From assembly GCA_003344405.1 (NCBI GenBank), contig NOWV01000022.1:62001-126000 (forward strand): DNA of 64,000 nucleotides, written 5' to 3'. Source of the DNA: Trichoplax sp. H2 (taxonomy: Eukaryota > Placozoa > Uniplacotomia > Trichoplacea). A program made the position numbers and the translations under genes. Shown piece after piece: positions 29,701 to 42,183 of the stretch (the stretch's first letter is position 1; every line of letters begins with the position of its first letter). Below the pieces are notes generated by a model, which had not been told where the DNA came from, did not search any database, and worked only from the letters and a program-made list of their open reading frames with translations.

Positions 29701-29721
29701 CAAAAATTCATCAAAGCATAA
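26718..29721 (+). CDS. Regulator of G-protein signalling, RZ (RGS17/19/20-like) type
   Basis: GTPase-activating protein for heterotrimeric G alpha subunits (family knowledge). Five exons: 26718-26803, 28508-28558, 28847-28908, 29130-29293, 29560-29721; 174 residues. Exon 1 encodes a short N-terminus with a cysteine cluster (RCNNFLCCC, about 20-28), the palmitoylation-type string that marks the RZ subfamily; exon 2 is proline-rich (PTPTPPSPIPEVP). The RGS domain fills about residues 55-172: WKISFDRLLHCAGIKHFQEF, the SEENLLFWLACEDLK core with the conserved Asn at about 84, and a C-terminal block YDEAQRHVYMLMRYDCYPRF ending FIKA. All junction phases agree. Exon 1 is the least certain part since it is 1.7 kb upstream and short; its CCC motif and phase support it. 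Confidence 0.9.
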
Positions 29722-31388
29722 GTACAATAACTCTAATTAAAATTTTCCAAAGATTGACGAAGGTAACCTATGCTCACCAGATTTACAAGCGATTAACAAA
29801 TTTTTAAGATAATATAGCAATCCAGAAGGACAATAACAAGGATAATAATAATAAGAAATTACTATACCGAATAAAAGCGATGCTAAATATCCCGTTGCTG
29901 TTGAGTGTTATGAAAATTATATCCGGCTTTTTATCACGGTCTATCATTTTAGTTATTAAATCAAGGAAGAAATCTGCGTTTATAGAAGAAAATTAAGTTC
30001 TATGCGTAATATGATTAAGTTAACTTAATTATTCAGTTTTTGCACCTAGCTTAATTTAATAGCTGTTGATCCAAAATAGTATATATATACATATATATGT
30101 ACATATTGAAAGTATGAAATAACAAGCTTGCACTAAAGTCTTCGAATTACGGTGATTGTATCAAGCAGCAATTATATTATTGAGATGCGATGAATGATTT
30201 TGAATTTAGTAGTTTGATTCTATTGATAAAACCTATCTCATTTCTTATTCTAAATCGCGTAATTTAAACGTTATTCTTAGTTATAATAGTACCGCACTGC
30301 GTAAACTTGGTTAATAATATGTTGTAAGAGCGTTCGCTTTCTAAAGGGCGATCATAAAGGTCTTTCATTTGTATTTTTATCACTTATTACTTGCTCATAA
30401 TAACGAATCTTACAGATCTTCTACTAAATGTAATATAACTAAAATTATCTTGTTATGATCCACGAGCGCCAGTATGTGCTTATGTGCGCGTATATTGGTT
30501 ATCTATAGACTTAATGTTTTATGCGCGTTATGTGATAGTCTTTTAAGTTTATGGTGTTATCTATGAAGATTTGTACAGTACGATTAGATGAATGTGTTAC
30601 TATTTTGCATTCTTCCAAAACACAGTATTTGCTTGATTCGTTTATAATGTACTGTATGGTTTGTGCTACTTTTAAAATTGCTGTATTATAATAATATCAG
30701 ATAGTGTGATCATAACTAAAGAGTTAATCCGTAATAATAGTATGATATACAATATAATGAGAAATAGATATGTATTTACTGTACAAAAATCTCTGTAGAT
30801 TTGTATTGCGATGTTATTACAAATGCGTACCGCATATGAATATATATGTATATATATGTATAGATGATATATACGTTCTCTCTATATACAGTATAAACAC
30901 ATATACACTTATACATATTTATAATTATCGGTATCATTCAAATAAGGTAGAGTTTCATGTTGTAGACAGCACCGAGGTTACAATTTACGTAAGAGTATGA
31001 ACATGTTTTTATTATATCCTTAAAGATGTAATAATATTGTCTAATAGTATAAAGAAAAGCTTTAGTGTACAGTATAAACATTCAATGGTTTGCGAATAAC
31101 AAAGAAATATCAAACAGCAACAGTTTTAGTATATTAAAAAATTTTGACTTTCGATTAACTTATACTTGTATGCTATGACAAAAATGTTATGTTAGATCTT
31201 GGATACTGAAATTAATGATATAATACTATCCAACTATTTGAATTATAATTTACACAGTTCATGTGCTATATAGAAGAAAAGAAATTAACCTGTTTTTTGT
31301 TTTTGTTTGATTACTTGCTCACATCACCTGTTATTGTGTGTTTACATGCATAAGTATGCGCCGTATATTACATGTAAAATATGCGTAC

Positions 31389-31409
31389 ATATATATATAT
31401 ATATATATA
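31389..31409. repeat. (AT)n microsatellite
   Basis: About ten uninterrupted AT dinucleotides. Similar short tracts occur at about 1422-1438, 11751-11764 and 31646-31661. Confidence 0.9.
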
Positions 31410-32336
31410 GATATAGGAATTGTAAGATTCAAGTAATAATGTTACAACCACATCAACTAATATTTGAATGACTCACTTTGAGTACATTGTTGTACCACCT
31501 AATTTTGTTGTCGTTGTCTTTTAAACTATATTCTTTGTTCCCCTCGCGCAAAAATCGGTTTTGAACTAATATTATAACACACAGACACACACACACTTAC
31601 ACATGTCACGCACGCATATACTTATAGAAACGTATATAAATTTGTTATATATATATATATGCATCACACAGATACACATACATGAACAAATTCAAACATA
31701 AACGTTCAGTTAGTTGATGTATGGTGGTTTTATTTAATTTTTGCACACTTGATTAAAAAGATGAGCACCATTGTTTAATTGATTTTACGGATTATAGGCG
31801 TACGTGTATTGAAATAGAATTAGATTTAAGAAATGAATGGAAAGTAAACCTGATACAGCATGATGCAGTCTTAAGCATTGCAATATAGAATAATATTCGC
31901 CTAAATACTATTATACGCGTACGTACAATCAATAAAATAAAATATTTGTTTTAAGAAGATGATATGAGCATCAAGGTCTATTATAATATCTCGTCACAAA
32001 GCATAGTTACAGTACTGTAGATAACGTATTACTTAAATTGTACGTTTTAAAGCCTAAATCACTTAAATTTCTTATTAAATATTGGTAAATTTGAATTATA
32101 AGAGTACAAGAATCTTAAATTTTGTATGAATTTTACTTTTAAATTGGGTTATACCTAGCAAAATGAAATGATTCTTCTATAGCTAAATCTGTTACTACAA
32201 AATTAAAATTTTAATCGCCAATACACGTGTCGTTATGACGATATATATATATTAGGTAGAAAAATTTGACAATTGAAAGGTGAGGTGAATGATCTAATTG
32301 CATAAAAGGTACATTCACACGGTGAATTTTTTTCAG

Positions 32337-32442
32337 GACTACCACAACGACTCCAGTCAAATCCAGTATTTTTGTCTTCGCCAAGGACATGCGCTAAACG
32401 TGAAACAGTGTAGTAGACCTTTAATGCATGTGTATGTATGTG
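32337..32442 (+). other. Segment with exon-like borders, identity unknown
   Basis: Preceded by GTGAATTTTTTTCAG and followed by GTAAGT, it is open for 35 codons in one frame (begins DYHNDSSQIQYF, contains several Cys and His) and is less AT-rich than its flanks. The opposite strand also has a 57-codon frame across it. No partner exons found. It could be an exon of a non-coding transcript or of an unrecognised gene. Confidence 0.25.
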
Positions 32443-33988
32443 GTAAGTTTAGCGTAGTACTTGAAACAATGTTTAGCTTTTCTTACGAAGCCTAAATAGT
32501 AAAACTTTAGGAATTGTATTTCAACTTACTTATCGATAAAAATGTTCAGTCTACGATTTACGAAGACTTAAAAATCAATCTTTTATCCAATTAATCTAAA
32601 ACTCTTTGTCCTGACCTCACATGGTTAACTAATAATAATATACAAGTAGAATCCACCAGAAATATTGTAATATTATAATTTATTTCACATAAAGTCGATA
32701 TAGTACTATTAATTAAATATAAGTAATAATTGCTCAATCACATTATAATTCTAGTAGGTCTATTATAACATGTGCTAAAGTGTAGGTTCTTTCAGAGAAA
32801 TTATAAACTGGTTAAAAGTTATTCTAAGTTGATAGATTCCAGGTTTGTCACTTGACTAGTCATCGCACCTGTAAATTTGTGTTACATGTACCTAAATACG
32901 TACTTGGAAATGCTAACGAAATTTCGTAATTTTAACATAAATAAGATATAGCAATTTATGTAGTTAGTTTTTATTCAAATTTTAAAAGGCAAAGAGCCTT
33001 GTTCTATATCTAATACAATTTTAGTTACTTAATGATATCAGATCATTCGAGAACGTAACAAGTGATGAAATTACTTAGTACGGTCAGTGCAATCAAAATT
33101 TCACGATAACTATTCGATAAATCTGATTCGAGTTACCAGGACTACAAATAAAATAATCCATAACGGTGGAATGCTTCCATTTATCTCATTACATCATATT
33201 CTGCTGTAGATACGGTATACAGTACGATCAAATAATATTTTAAAAGTTAGCATAGAACGTCAAGCAATGAAATCAATGCTACAACGAATGAAAGTCTTAC
33301 TTGTATCTAAATGTATAATAATGTTCATAAGTATTAGTATAATTTAGTAAAAGCGGCCGAAAAGTCATAAAATGAAGGCTTTTAGCAATTTATGCAGGAA
33401 ACAAACCCAGCATTATAATAATTCGTGACTGTAAATTACGATCATTCTACAATTTAGGAAAGATGTTATATTAAATTATTATAACATTTGTTCTACATAC
33501 ATATATATATAAGGTCTACGGTAGATTTTATGCTATAAATAATTTTTCTTTTAAGGTATAGCTATCAGCCGAAACGTTACATTTATCATTAAACATTTCA
33601 GCTACAGATATACTACAAAACCAATCGCTAAAAACCGCATATTAAAGTTGTACAGTATCGTCAAAAGTAATACATAGTGTGACATTTAGAATACTTGACT
33701 ACCAGATTTAATGAGTAATACGTTATAAAATAAGAAAATGCCAAACTTGCTAGTAATTAAGATGAATATAATTCAAAATGCATCTCGTAGGTCATAATAT
33801 GAAATTTACGTAATGATCGTACAGAATTTGAATTTATCTCAAAATTTTTGAAAAAACTTTCTCTAGTAGTGTCATTTAGGAAAAACTAATAGAAAATATT
33901 AATTCAGTCATTGGACGTACAGTATTTTATAATAATCCATAAGCAAGTTCGCTACAGTATTAAAATCTCATAGTAGCACGGTATAAAT

Positions 33989-36900
33989 TCAAATATCTAC
34001 AATTACGTAACATTCATGCTTATTAATCGAATCAAAAATTTGCATGTTTGAGTAAGTAATGGCTTTAACTTCTGTTCCCTTAAATTAATAGGAATGCAGA
34101 TATGAACTAAATTTAGTAATATCGACAACAACTATATGGAAGAATCTCAAATGTAAAGTAATACCTGAGGGTGCCTCGATAAGTCGAATATTTCTCCAAC
34201 TCTAGAATGAATAAGAACAAATGTATTCGTTTATAATTTTATCCAATCGGTACATGTTACGTAAAATTTAGTAAATAGTAAGGTAATAATCTTTATTTGC
34301 ATTTTATTCCAACAATTTAATATCAAAATATATGGTAATTTAGAATAGAGGACAATAATAGTAGTAGCAGCAATGGCTAGCATAGTAATCCAAGCCTATC
34401 AACTACGATTGTGAATTTTGCTAACATTCATATCTATTGCGTCACGCAAATGACGTAATATACTACCGTAGATATATGTAAAAATACGAGAAGGCTGATA
34501 TAAAATCACATAGACTCAAATAAAAATGCGCAATATGTGCGCGTTACTACATATGACACCAAATAACAATCATATTCTAAAATTTACCCTTCAGCCGTAA
34601 TTCTAAAATTTTCTTTATCAAATTTCAATATCTTGACATTCTATAAATACAGCATTTTAATAGATAGATCGTTACTAAAGCCAATTCAAGAAAATCAAGT
34701 GAATTTACATTATCCATAAATTTCTAAAATTTACAGGAAATTCCGACGGCATTAACATATTAAGTAGCATTATGAAGTCATTATATATTGTCGTATTGTC
34801 TCATTAATCATTTAAAGATTATTAATAGAATTGCATCATTAATAAATTAAAAGTTTTTTATCTTGAAGACTATTGATATTCTTTCAATGAATATGAACTA
34901 GACAAAAAAGATATACTATAATGATCAGATGGAGTAGTTATATAGTGCATATCATTAGTGAAGTAAGATGCTAAACTATCAGTGCATATTCTGTGAAAGA
35001 TATTAAACTTCAAGCTCTTCATTAGAGTATTATCAGTTTATAGATTCGAAAATGCATGCTATTGGATACGAAACATAATAGTACACATAAAATTCGCACA
35101 CTACAACTTTTAAAGAATTATATCGTATAGCTGCTGTATTTGCTAATTTAGGAATAAAATTTTAGTTATTTGCATTGGAAAATAATAATGATCTACTTAT
35201 ACCTTTGCAATAAAGAATGGTTCAGCGCTGAATAGAAAGAGAAATTCGTCCAGGAAATGATAAAGAAGCGATTCTAAGTCGTGGCCTTTGGAATAAAATG
35301 GTATTACCAGCAAGATACTGAGAATTGGGTAGATACTGTTCCAGTAGATTTAATTTCAAAAAAACTTTATAATTTTACTGCAGAACTACAATAAACTGAC
35401 ATCAAAGATACCGGAGAGACAATACCTAATGAACATCGACTTACGATATTATGTAATATAATTAGTAGACTAAACCATTGGATAGTAATTCACTTACCTT
35501 CAGCTTCAATTTGTTGAGTCTTGATTGGTTCAACGCATCGAAGGTCAGTGATGTAAGCTAACATCCCTAAAGCTGCCTATAAAGACAAGTAAGCTAGCAA
35601 TTAGCTATAAACATATGAGCAAAATATTATTGCACTGCAGTTCCTTTTTAATCTAGCATTTAAAGTAGCGTGCACAAATCATGTTCTATTACAAAAAAAA
35701 AAATCTAATTTATTTGTAAGAAATACAGTAAATACTGGTTTGTTGCACCTACTTGTTCAAATGCTTCGGTTATATCGTCACCCCCTTAATGTAGTGTAGG
35801 ATAGAGTCAAGGAATAATAGATTTCGCTTAAAGAAAATACATTATCGATATCTAGTCATACTGTGCATTGCTTATTACATAACATCACAGGTGGAATTTA
35901 TGCTTACAAAGCGTAGCACGTACACATTGTTGATAATAGTAGCGTAGAATTTCTACGACCTAAACTGTCCATGATCTATAACTTTCAATATTGATATGCG
36001 ATACCATTAAATCTGTTGTTAGTATAGAGATATGAATTATCAATTCAACAAGATTGAACTGCTATGTTTATAATAATGAATACTCTGTTGCCTATGTACC
36101 AAAAACTGTTATAATTTATAATACTGAAACGCTACGGTATGCTAAGGTACATTAGTGATTATAATCAAAAACTATCTCCAGTAAATTGTTGGATTAGACA
36201 TGAAAAAATACGAGCACAAAGCAGAATCCGTATATAGATTGCAGTTATAGACAGAGTAATCAGTAATCAATGATATTGCATATGACAAATATAGCAATTG
36301 TTAGCTAGTAAAATGAATTAAAACTTTTACACCAACAGACATCTTTTGAGACTAAAATTTCCACACCTAATACCATCATTTTAAATTGTACTACTCGAAA
36401 TATCTTACAAAATCCAACAAAATTAGATTATGTGCGTTCTTTTAAATGTGAAAAATTGAAAACGCAACTCGTATTGCATCATGTTAATGTAGTAATTCTA
36501 GAAATGAATAAATTGATTTTTGCTAATCCATACATTAGTTCACCAGTACATTTCTATTCTACTTGGAATCGAATGAGAATAAAAACAACTAAACATCTTT
36601 AACACCAAGAATAAATGAAGATTATAAATGTAGCCACTGCATCGTAAGTCAATGATAACTTTAGATCAAAAGACTATTCAGATGTTACAATAATATCAAC
36701 TGGATCATTAGCATCCGATAAAGAAAGAACTCTTTTATCATTAATAGCGATTATGCCATCTATCTATTATTTAATTTTCGCTGCCATATAGTAGATTGCT
36801 GTTAGCATAAATCAATTATCTTCAATAGCGTAAGTGATAAAAGTAATTTCCTCATCAAGTAGAAAGTATTACTTTGTAGTTGCGATATCACTAGTATAGT

Positions 36901-39900
36901 GATTAATGTAAGATACTAATTTCAGTAATGCAACACTTATATCAGAAAGATAGTATGACAACATTGATAATGAAAAACATCGATTAAAATTGAATTATCA
37001 CTTGAATCATAGTTAAACAGTTGCACAACATCTTTTAACAAACATATTTCGGTTGATAACAAATGGTAAGGATACAGGAATGGATCCTATTAACATGAAT
37101 AAAAAAGCGTAAAAAGTGTTTAATAAAAATATCGTTAGTGAATTGGTTATACATATTTGTGTACACGTTAAAATGTTAATTTTACAGCAATGCATTACTA
37201 TGATATCAATCATTATAATATTTGTCAGTAGCTGGTTGTGGTCTTTTATAATTATTGATGATTTACTGTACAATGACCGGTTTCATTTTAAGCTCAAAAG
37301 CGGTATGAGTAAGAGTTTCTTGATAAATTTTCATCTTTTACCGTAATAATCATGACTACATTTATAAACTATTTCAATTGCAATACAAAGCCAACCTATC
37401 CTATCTATTATATCATGAATAGAATAGAGTAAATAGAAGCTATTGTTTTGACTGCTACATAGATAGTAACGTAAATAAATATAATGGCAGCATGGTGGTG
37501 TGAATACGTTAGAGGGCGGCCATCTTCAACTCATTACTCTTGCTGAAAGAAATAATGGATGATAAATGATACCATGATATTACCATCAGCGCTAAATGAG
37601 CATAATGTAGTATTATAAATTCAAAAGGAAGCTACTTAACATAATTGATCTTAGGTTTTTAAGGATAGCATGCCTGCCTTTAGCAATGTGCTCTATCATG
37701 CCGATCGATGTCGGCTTTGTCCATTGATCAAACAACATCTATTTTTAATATGCAATATGTTACAGTGTTTCGGGCAGGATAACAAAGAGCAAGGATACAT
37801 ATTTCTGTCAGTATGGTAACGTTTAATATTTTTAATTCCTTCGCGTACAGTAGTTTGTTATCGCCAAATAAAACCAGAAATAATGTCGATGATAAGATGT
37901 AGTACTATATATAGTATGTGCATATCTAAAAGATTACAATAACACTGTAAGAAAACAGCATTAAACTCATGGATTAGTAGAGTTGTAAAATTCATCAACT
38001 TTATCACATTAGTCCTGATATCGTAGTTATAATTACTGTACCACCGTACAAATCCATATTGTAACATTCTATCAATATGGTTCTTAATTTTAAATGCAAA
38101 AAATATTTAAATTCATGCAATATGCAATACGCGTCAGTTGACAAGATACTCGAGCAGCTAGCTACCTTCTCTTCGCAACTTTGGATACAGTATACGCGTA
38201 AATTGAAAAAACATTGCAACTCTACGGTCGTACTGAACTTCTAGAACGTTGAACAGGATATAAAATTCTCATACTGTACAGCTCGAACGGCCAGGTGCTA
38301 TCATGTTATAATTAACACAATTTGTACTGTATACAGTATACGACTCTTGGTAGCATTTACTCGGTGTTAATCAAGATATTATACAGTACATTACAGTACA
38401 ATATAAAGAATAGTACCCCTATAACATACGAGTATATCCTGTATAATTATTTTTGGATATTACGAAGGTATGTGATTCTTTGCAAATTTGTAAACGGCGT
38501 AAGAGATTACTTTTTTCACTCAATAAAATGTACTACCATCTACTAATTTCTGCGAGAATAATAAAGAGTAACTTTACGTCTTGTTGTAAGGGTGATAAAT
38601 CATTAAAATGGAACCCCAAATATTAGTACCAATGTTTAACTGTAAGGTGAGGTGATCTTTAAAGCGATTATACGTATACTCTATATACTGTACAGTAGGT
38701 GTATTTCCATTTAGGTTTTCCATTATTGCTTTACTGGTGTATTGCATCTGATACTATCATTTGTTAATCAAATAGCTGGCGTTTTACTGTAGTATCAATA
38801 ATATATTTATCGTGTTTAAAGCAATGAAAAATGTTTCAAAAGAAAAAAGAAGGATAGCAATTAGGTTCAAAGAAATACGAGAATTCTCACCATATCATGA
38901 ATTCAACTGGCACTATGATTATTTATCCTGACAGGCTATAAATTTGATCCATTTTACAAACAGATTATTAACTTATAGCAACAATAACTTACTGAATATC
39001 TGCAGGATGCTCCAAGTCTGCATTGGGGTAATAACAGCGATAAAAATGATATGACAGGAAAAAAAAAATTCAAAAAGTCATTTTTAGTACGCTTCAAACA
39101 TTAGAATAGCAATGTTACTACTACAGTATCGTATTTCTCCACAATTCCGTGCTAACAGTAAATGCACGGATCATAACGCGCTACTAGAACAATTTCATTT
39201 CTCCTTTTCATAAAGTTACCATGATAAACCATGAACGTTTTGGATAGCACTAATTAATGAATTTAATTCGTATGATTAAATTAATCATAATTCTACTTCA
39301 AGACAGTATGTAGTGAATACTGTACACTGAGTGTACAGTAATGATAACGACAAGTAATCTTTGGACTACTAAATACTTTTTATAAACGAGTTCTTAATTT
39401 AAGTTAGGATAGAAATCGTCCATACTATCTACGTAGTAGTTTCATTGCCAATTTCTCAAATGATACTCAATATGGTAGAATTCATCTAACGCTATAAAGA
39501 TTTAACTGCTATCTGTCCATCTTGTACAGTACTGACATCATTAGCATGGTATGCTAACAATGATTTCTAGTACAGTACAATTATGATAGAATGATGCAAA
39601 ATCCTTAACGGCCATTTGCGGAAGGTTTTCGACGATCATTTTCACCTGTATGCAGTACAGTAGAGACCCTGAAATCTTTTATGCTACTGTACAGTTTTGT
39701 ATCATTAATAAGTCGGTCATTTCAGTCATTTGCTTGCAGTCCGCCAATTTAACCAGGCACGAATTTACGGGATAATACCCATAGTGAACTATCCTTACTT
39801 TGTGTTCATCCTTTTCGTTACCGGTCGATTTACAGTAAATGCATGAAGGCTAGAGCTACTGTATTAGGACAGCTACTAAACACGATTACAATGTATTTTT

Positions 39901-40226
39901 GCAGTACTGAGCACCTCTTCTAAAACAACTAAGTACAGTATGCTGCATTCACTGTCTATGACAGTAGAAAATTTCACTGATCACTTATCACCTATCTAGT
40001 GAAATTTTTTCCACTGTTAATTCAGAAATTCACTGCAACGACTAGAGAAGGTTTCAAATGTTTTGACTACTATTACAGTCGTAATAAAACTAAACAGAAA
40101 GAAAGGATTCTAAATCAAACGATACCTGATCTACTGTAAGTGAACAGAGCACAAAATTACAACTGGAAATTGTTCAAACTTACATTCATATTTGACGGCA
40201 GTTTTAGCAGATGCTACCTCGTCCAT
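33989..40226 (-). CDS. ZBTB8OS: Archease (tRNA-splicing ligase cofactor)
   Basis: Small protein that activates the RTCB tRNA-splicing ligase (family knowledge). Nine exons, minus strand: 40184-40226, 38993-39017, 37076-37086, 35753-35784, 35498-35576, 35203-35285, 34588-34640, 34165-34201, 33989-34078; 150 residues, close to the 167 of human. Hallmarks: YLEHPADIQIHSWGDD (human YLDHTADVQLHAWGD), ITEAFEQAALGMLAYITD, the LLYHFLDEFLF block, VGEIFDLSRHPQ and GTEVKAITYSNMQI, and the C-terminal VIVDI with its conserved Asp. Every junction restores frame. Exon 3 is only 11 nt: it completes Q23, encodes I24-H25-S26 and starts W27. The following intron has minor-spliceosome signals (see separate entries). 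Introns are long for such a small protein (up to 1.9 kb). Start is the first ATG; no upstream in-frame alternative seen. Confidence 0.95.
35785..37075 (-). other. U12-type (minor spliceosome) intron in archease
   Basis: The donor is GTATCCTTA (37075-37067), matching the U12 consensus RTATCCTTT in eight of nine positions. TTCCTTGAC lies at 35814-35806, matching the branch consensus TTCCTTRAC, and the intron ends in AG at 35786-35785. The distance from the branch A to the acceptor (about 22 nt) is at the long end for this class. Other introns in the window use ordinary GTAAGT-like donors. Confidence 0.7.
37076..37086 (-). other. ZBTB8OS: 11-nt coding microexon of archease
   Basis: Read on the minus strand it is GATCCATTCCT, preceded by TTAATAG and followed by GTATCCTTA. 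It is required: exon 2 ends in CA and exon 4 starts GG GGT GAC, and joining them directly gives a stop, whereas this segment gives the expected Q-I-H-S-W-G sequence in the right phase on both sides. Confidence 0.85.
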
Positions 40227-40299
40227 GTCTTGAAGTCCGAGCTCACTTGTCTTCCTTCTCAGCCTGAGACGCTTCTTGCTTGACTGGAAGTACTGATCG

Positions 40300-40780
40300 G
40301 TCCTCACCAGTACAGTACGTAGTAGGGTGACAGCTCAGTGCAGTCAAGTCGCGCGGATCACTATACAGATTGACGAAAGCAATCTTGATCGATCGCTACT
40401 GTACTGTACACTGTAACTACTGGTGTACAGTCTGTACGCTTTTTTTCTTGAATTTTTCTACTAACGAATGGATACTGTAGAAGAAACTTAACTGGTGTAC
40501 AGTACTGTACAGTATAGTCTGTACTCTTTTTTTCTTGAATTTTTCTACTAACAAATGGATAGAAGAAACTTAACTGGTGTACACTGTACAGTATAGTAAT
40601 TACTAATGTCAGTCTCTACAGTGTACAGTATGTACAGTACAGTACTACTGTACACTACTGTACTGTAGACTGTAGCACCTACGGTACTGTATTACATCAT
40701 CGTATTCTGCCGCATGTGCGTACAGACGGTATAGAACTCGAAAGAGAACATCTTTTATCTGGTTGGTACAGTACAGTACA
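40300..40780. repeat. GTAC cluster with a duplicated unique block, 5' of archease
   Basis: GTACTGTAC-type runs flank two copies of a block containing TTTTTTTCTTGAATTTTTCT and GAAGAAACTTAACTGGTGTA: copy 1 about 40421-40500, copy 2 about 40516-40582. Copy 2 lacks a CTGT found in copy 1. It lies within about 75-550 bp of the archease start codon, so it overlaps the likely promoter. Confidence 0.85.
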
Positions 40781-42075
40781 AGAAAATGTTTCAAACGCTA
40801 TCAAATCAAATACTTATCACGTAGATCTTGTAGTGAATTCTCATAGAAAATGGATGGCATGGACAAAAAGTATTTCTTAGTTTCAGAGAGATAGTACTAT
40901 TCAAGCCAAACATTTCTTCTTGTTGCGTACCTAATTGCTATTTACTGTAAATCTCATTATAGTAGACAGTACCGTAATTGGTATTCACAACGGCCGACGC
41001 CAGAGTTGGCTAGTTTTCACTGAAAATAGAAAATAATATAGCAAACGTATCGAACGGTAGTCCAATACACAACTTTCAGTTAAATCTCTGAGAAAATGGA
41101 TCACATTCACTGTAAATATCATTAGTTTGACAACTACTGTACCAGTTCATGAATGGAAGTGATTGATCTCCTATCTAAGTACTGTTTCGGGTATTAATTA
41201 ATATTATTAATATCGAGATCGACTAAAAGGATATGATAAATTGTAACTTAATTACTCTCACATGATCTACTTACTGTATCTATGAATTCTAGCCAAAGGA
41301 TCCACCCAGATCGAAGCATCTTTATTCTATACAAAATTTATGGGTATACACTACAGTATAGTCCCTTGCCCAAGTTTGGTTCGCATACCGTATCATATTT
41401 TACAAACATAACGGCATTTACTTCCAACATTCTCCCCTTAAAATGTCACATGCGCTTGATTATTTTAATCTAATTTAATTCATACTACTATACGAGTATA
41501 TTATTAAGGACTACTTCCTGACAAGTTTTACTAGTCTTACGTAAAGTACTTAATTTTGAGTTTGCTTTTACAGATTACTACCCTAATCTATCGTAAGATC
41601 TTGTAAGAATATTATACGGCTGCTATTTTATTGCATAGGGCACACAAACCGTAAAAAATACGCGTAAGTTCGTGCCACTTTCTGATTTGAGCAAAGGAAT
41701 AAGTAAATTATTAAATTCCTAGTTTAAAGATAGAAGATTGTACTATTATAGTAACAACTCTAAATATGCAATAGCTATCTACTGTGCGATCATACGACAT
41801 ATCGTCCTGTCGCTTCGCTGACAGAGATATCACGTTTCATGTCAGCCTAATAATGTAGAATTCAGCGGTACAATGCCAAGTTCAGCGAAACGGTAATTAA
41901 TAATGATGAAAATCCGCGCGGTCATTATTATCACTACGGAACTTTTTATTATTGCTGCTGAAATACAATATGCGAGAAGCATAAAATTATTTAATGAACT
42001 GTATATAATCGTATAATACTACAAATAGAATTTACATTTATGGCTGCATGCAGCAGGAATTAATTTCATTTTATT

Positions 42076-42183
42076 TCATTTATCAATCATTTGAAGATCG
42101 ATAGAATCTTCATCCACAGATTGGACCCTATTTGCTAGTGTGCATTGCACGCCGAACCATAATGTTCGTATAGCGTGTTTCCT
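42076..42183 (-). other. Candidate terminal exon of an unrecognised gene
   Basis: After a GGGAGTAG acceptor-like site a 35-codon frame begins RKHAIRTLWFGVQC, ends SIDLQMIDK and stops with TGA immediately followed by AATAAA (42075-42070), a polyadenylation signal. The peptide looks coding, but upstream exons were not identified and I recognise no family. Alternative: chance. Confidence 0.28.

Larger units (their letters stand above)
29722..33988. other. Convergent intergenic region between the RGS gene and archease
   Basis: Both genes end here. AT-rich, with (AT)n tracts at about 31389-31409 and 31646-31661 and a stretch of tandem TATA-like sequence near 30840-30910. One segment with exon-like borders (32337-32442) is listed separately. 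Otherwise I see nothing that I can call a feature. Confidence 0.5.

Noticed and set aside
35753-35800. Apparent nonsense codon in archease (L-H-TAA-G-G-D-D when reading straight through into exon 4)
   Set aside because: The read-through looked like a disabled gene, but the 11-nt microexon at 37076-37086 supplies I-H-S-W in frame and TAA lies in the intron, so the gene is intact.
36640-36792. Plus-strand frame of about 50 codons ending LIFAAI
   Set aside because: Lies within an archease intron, no ATG, no splice context, no recognised similarity.
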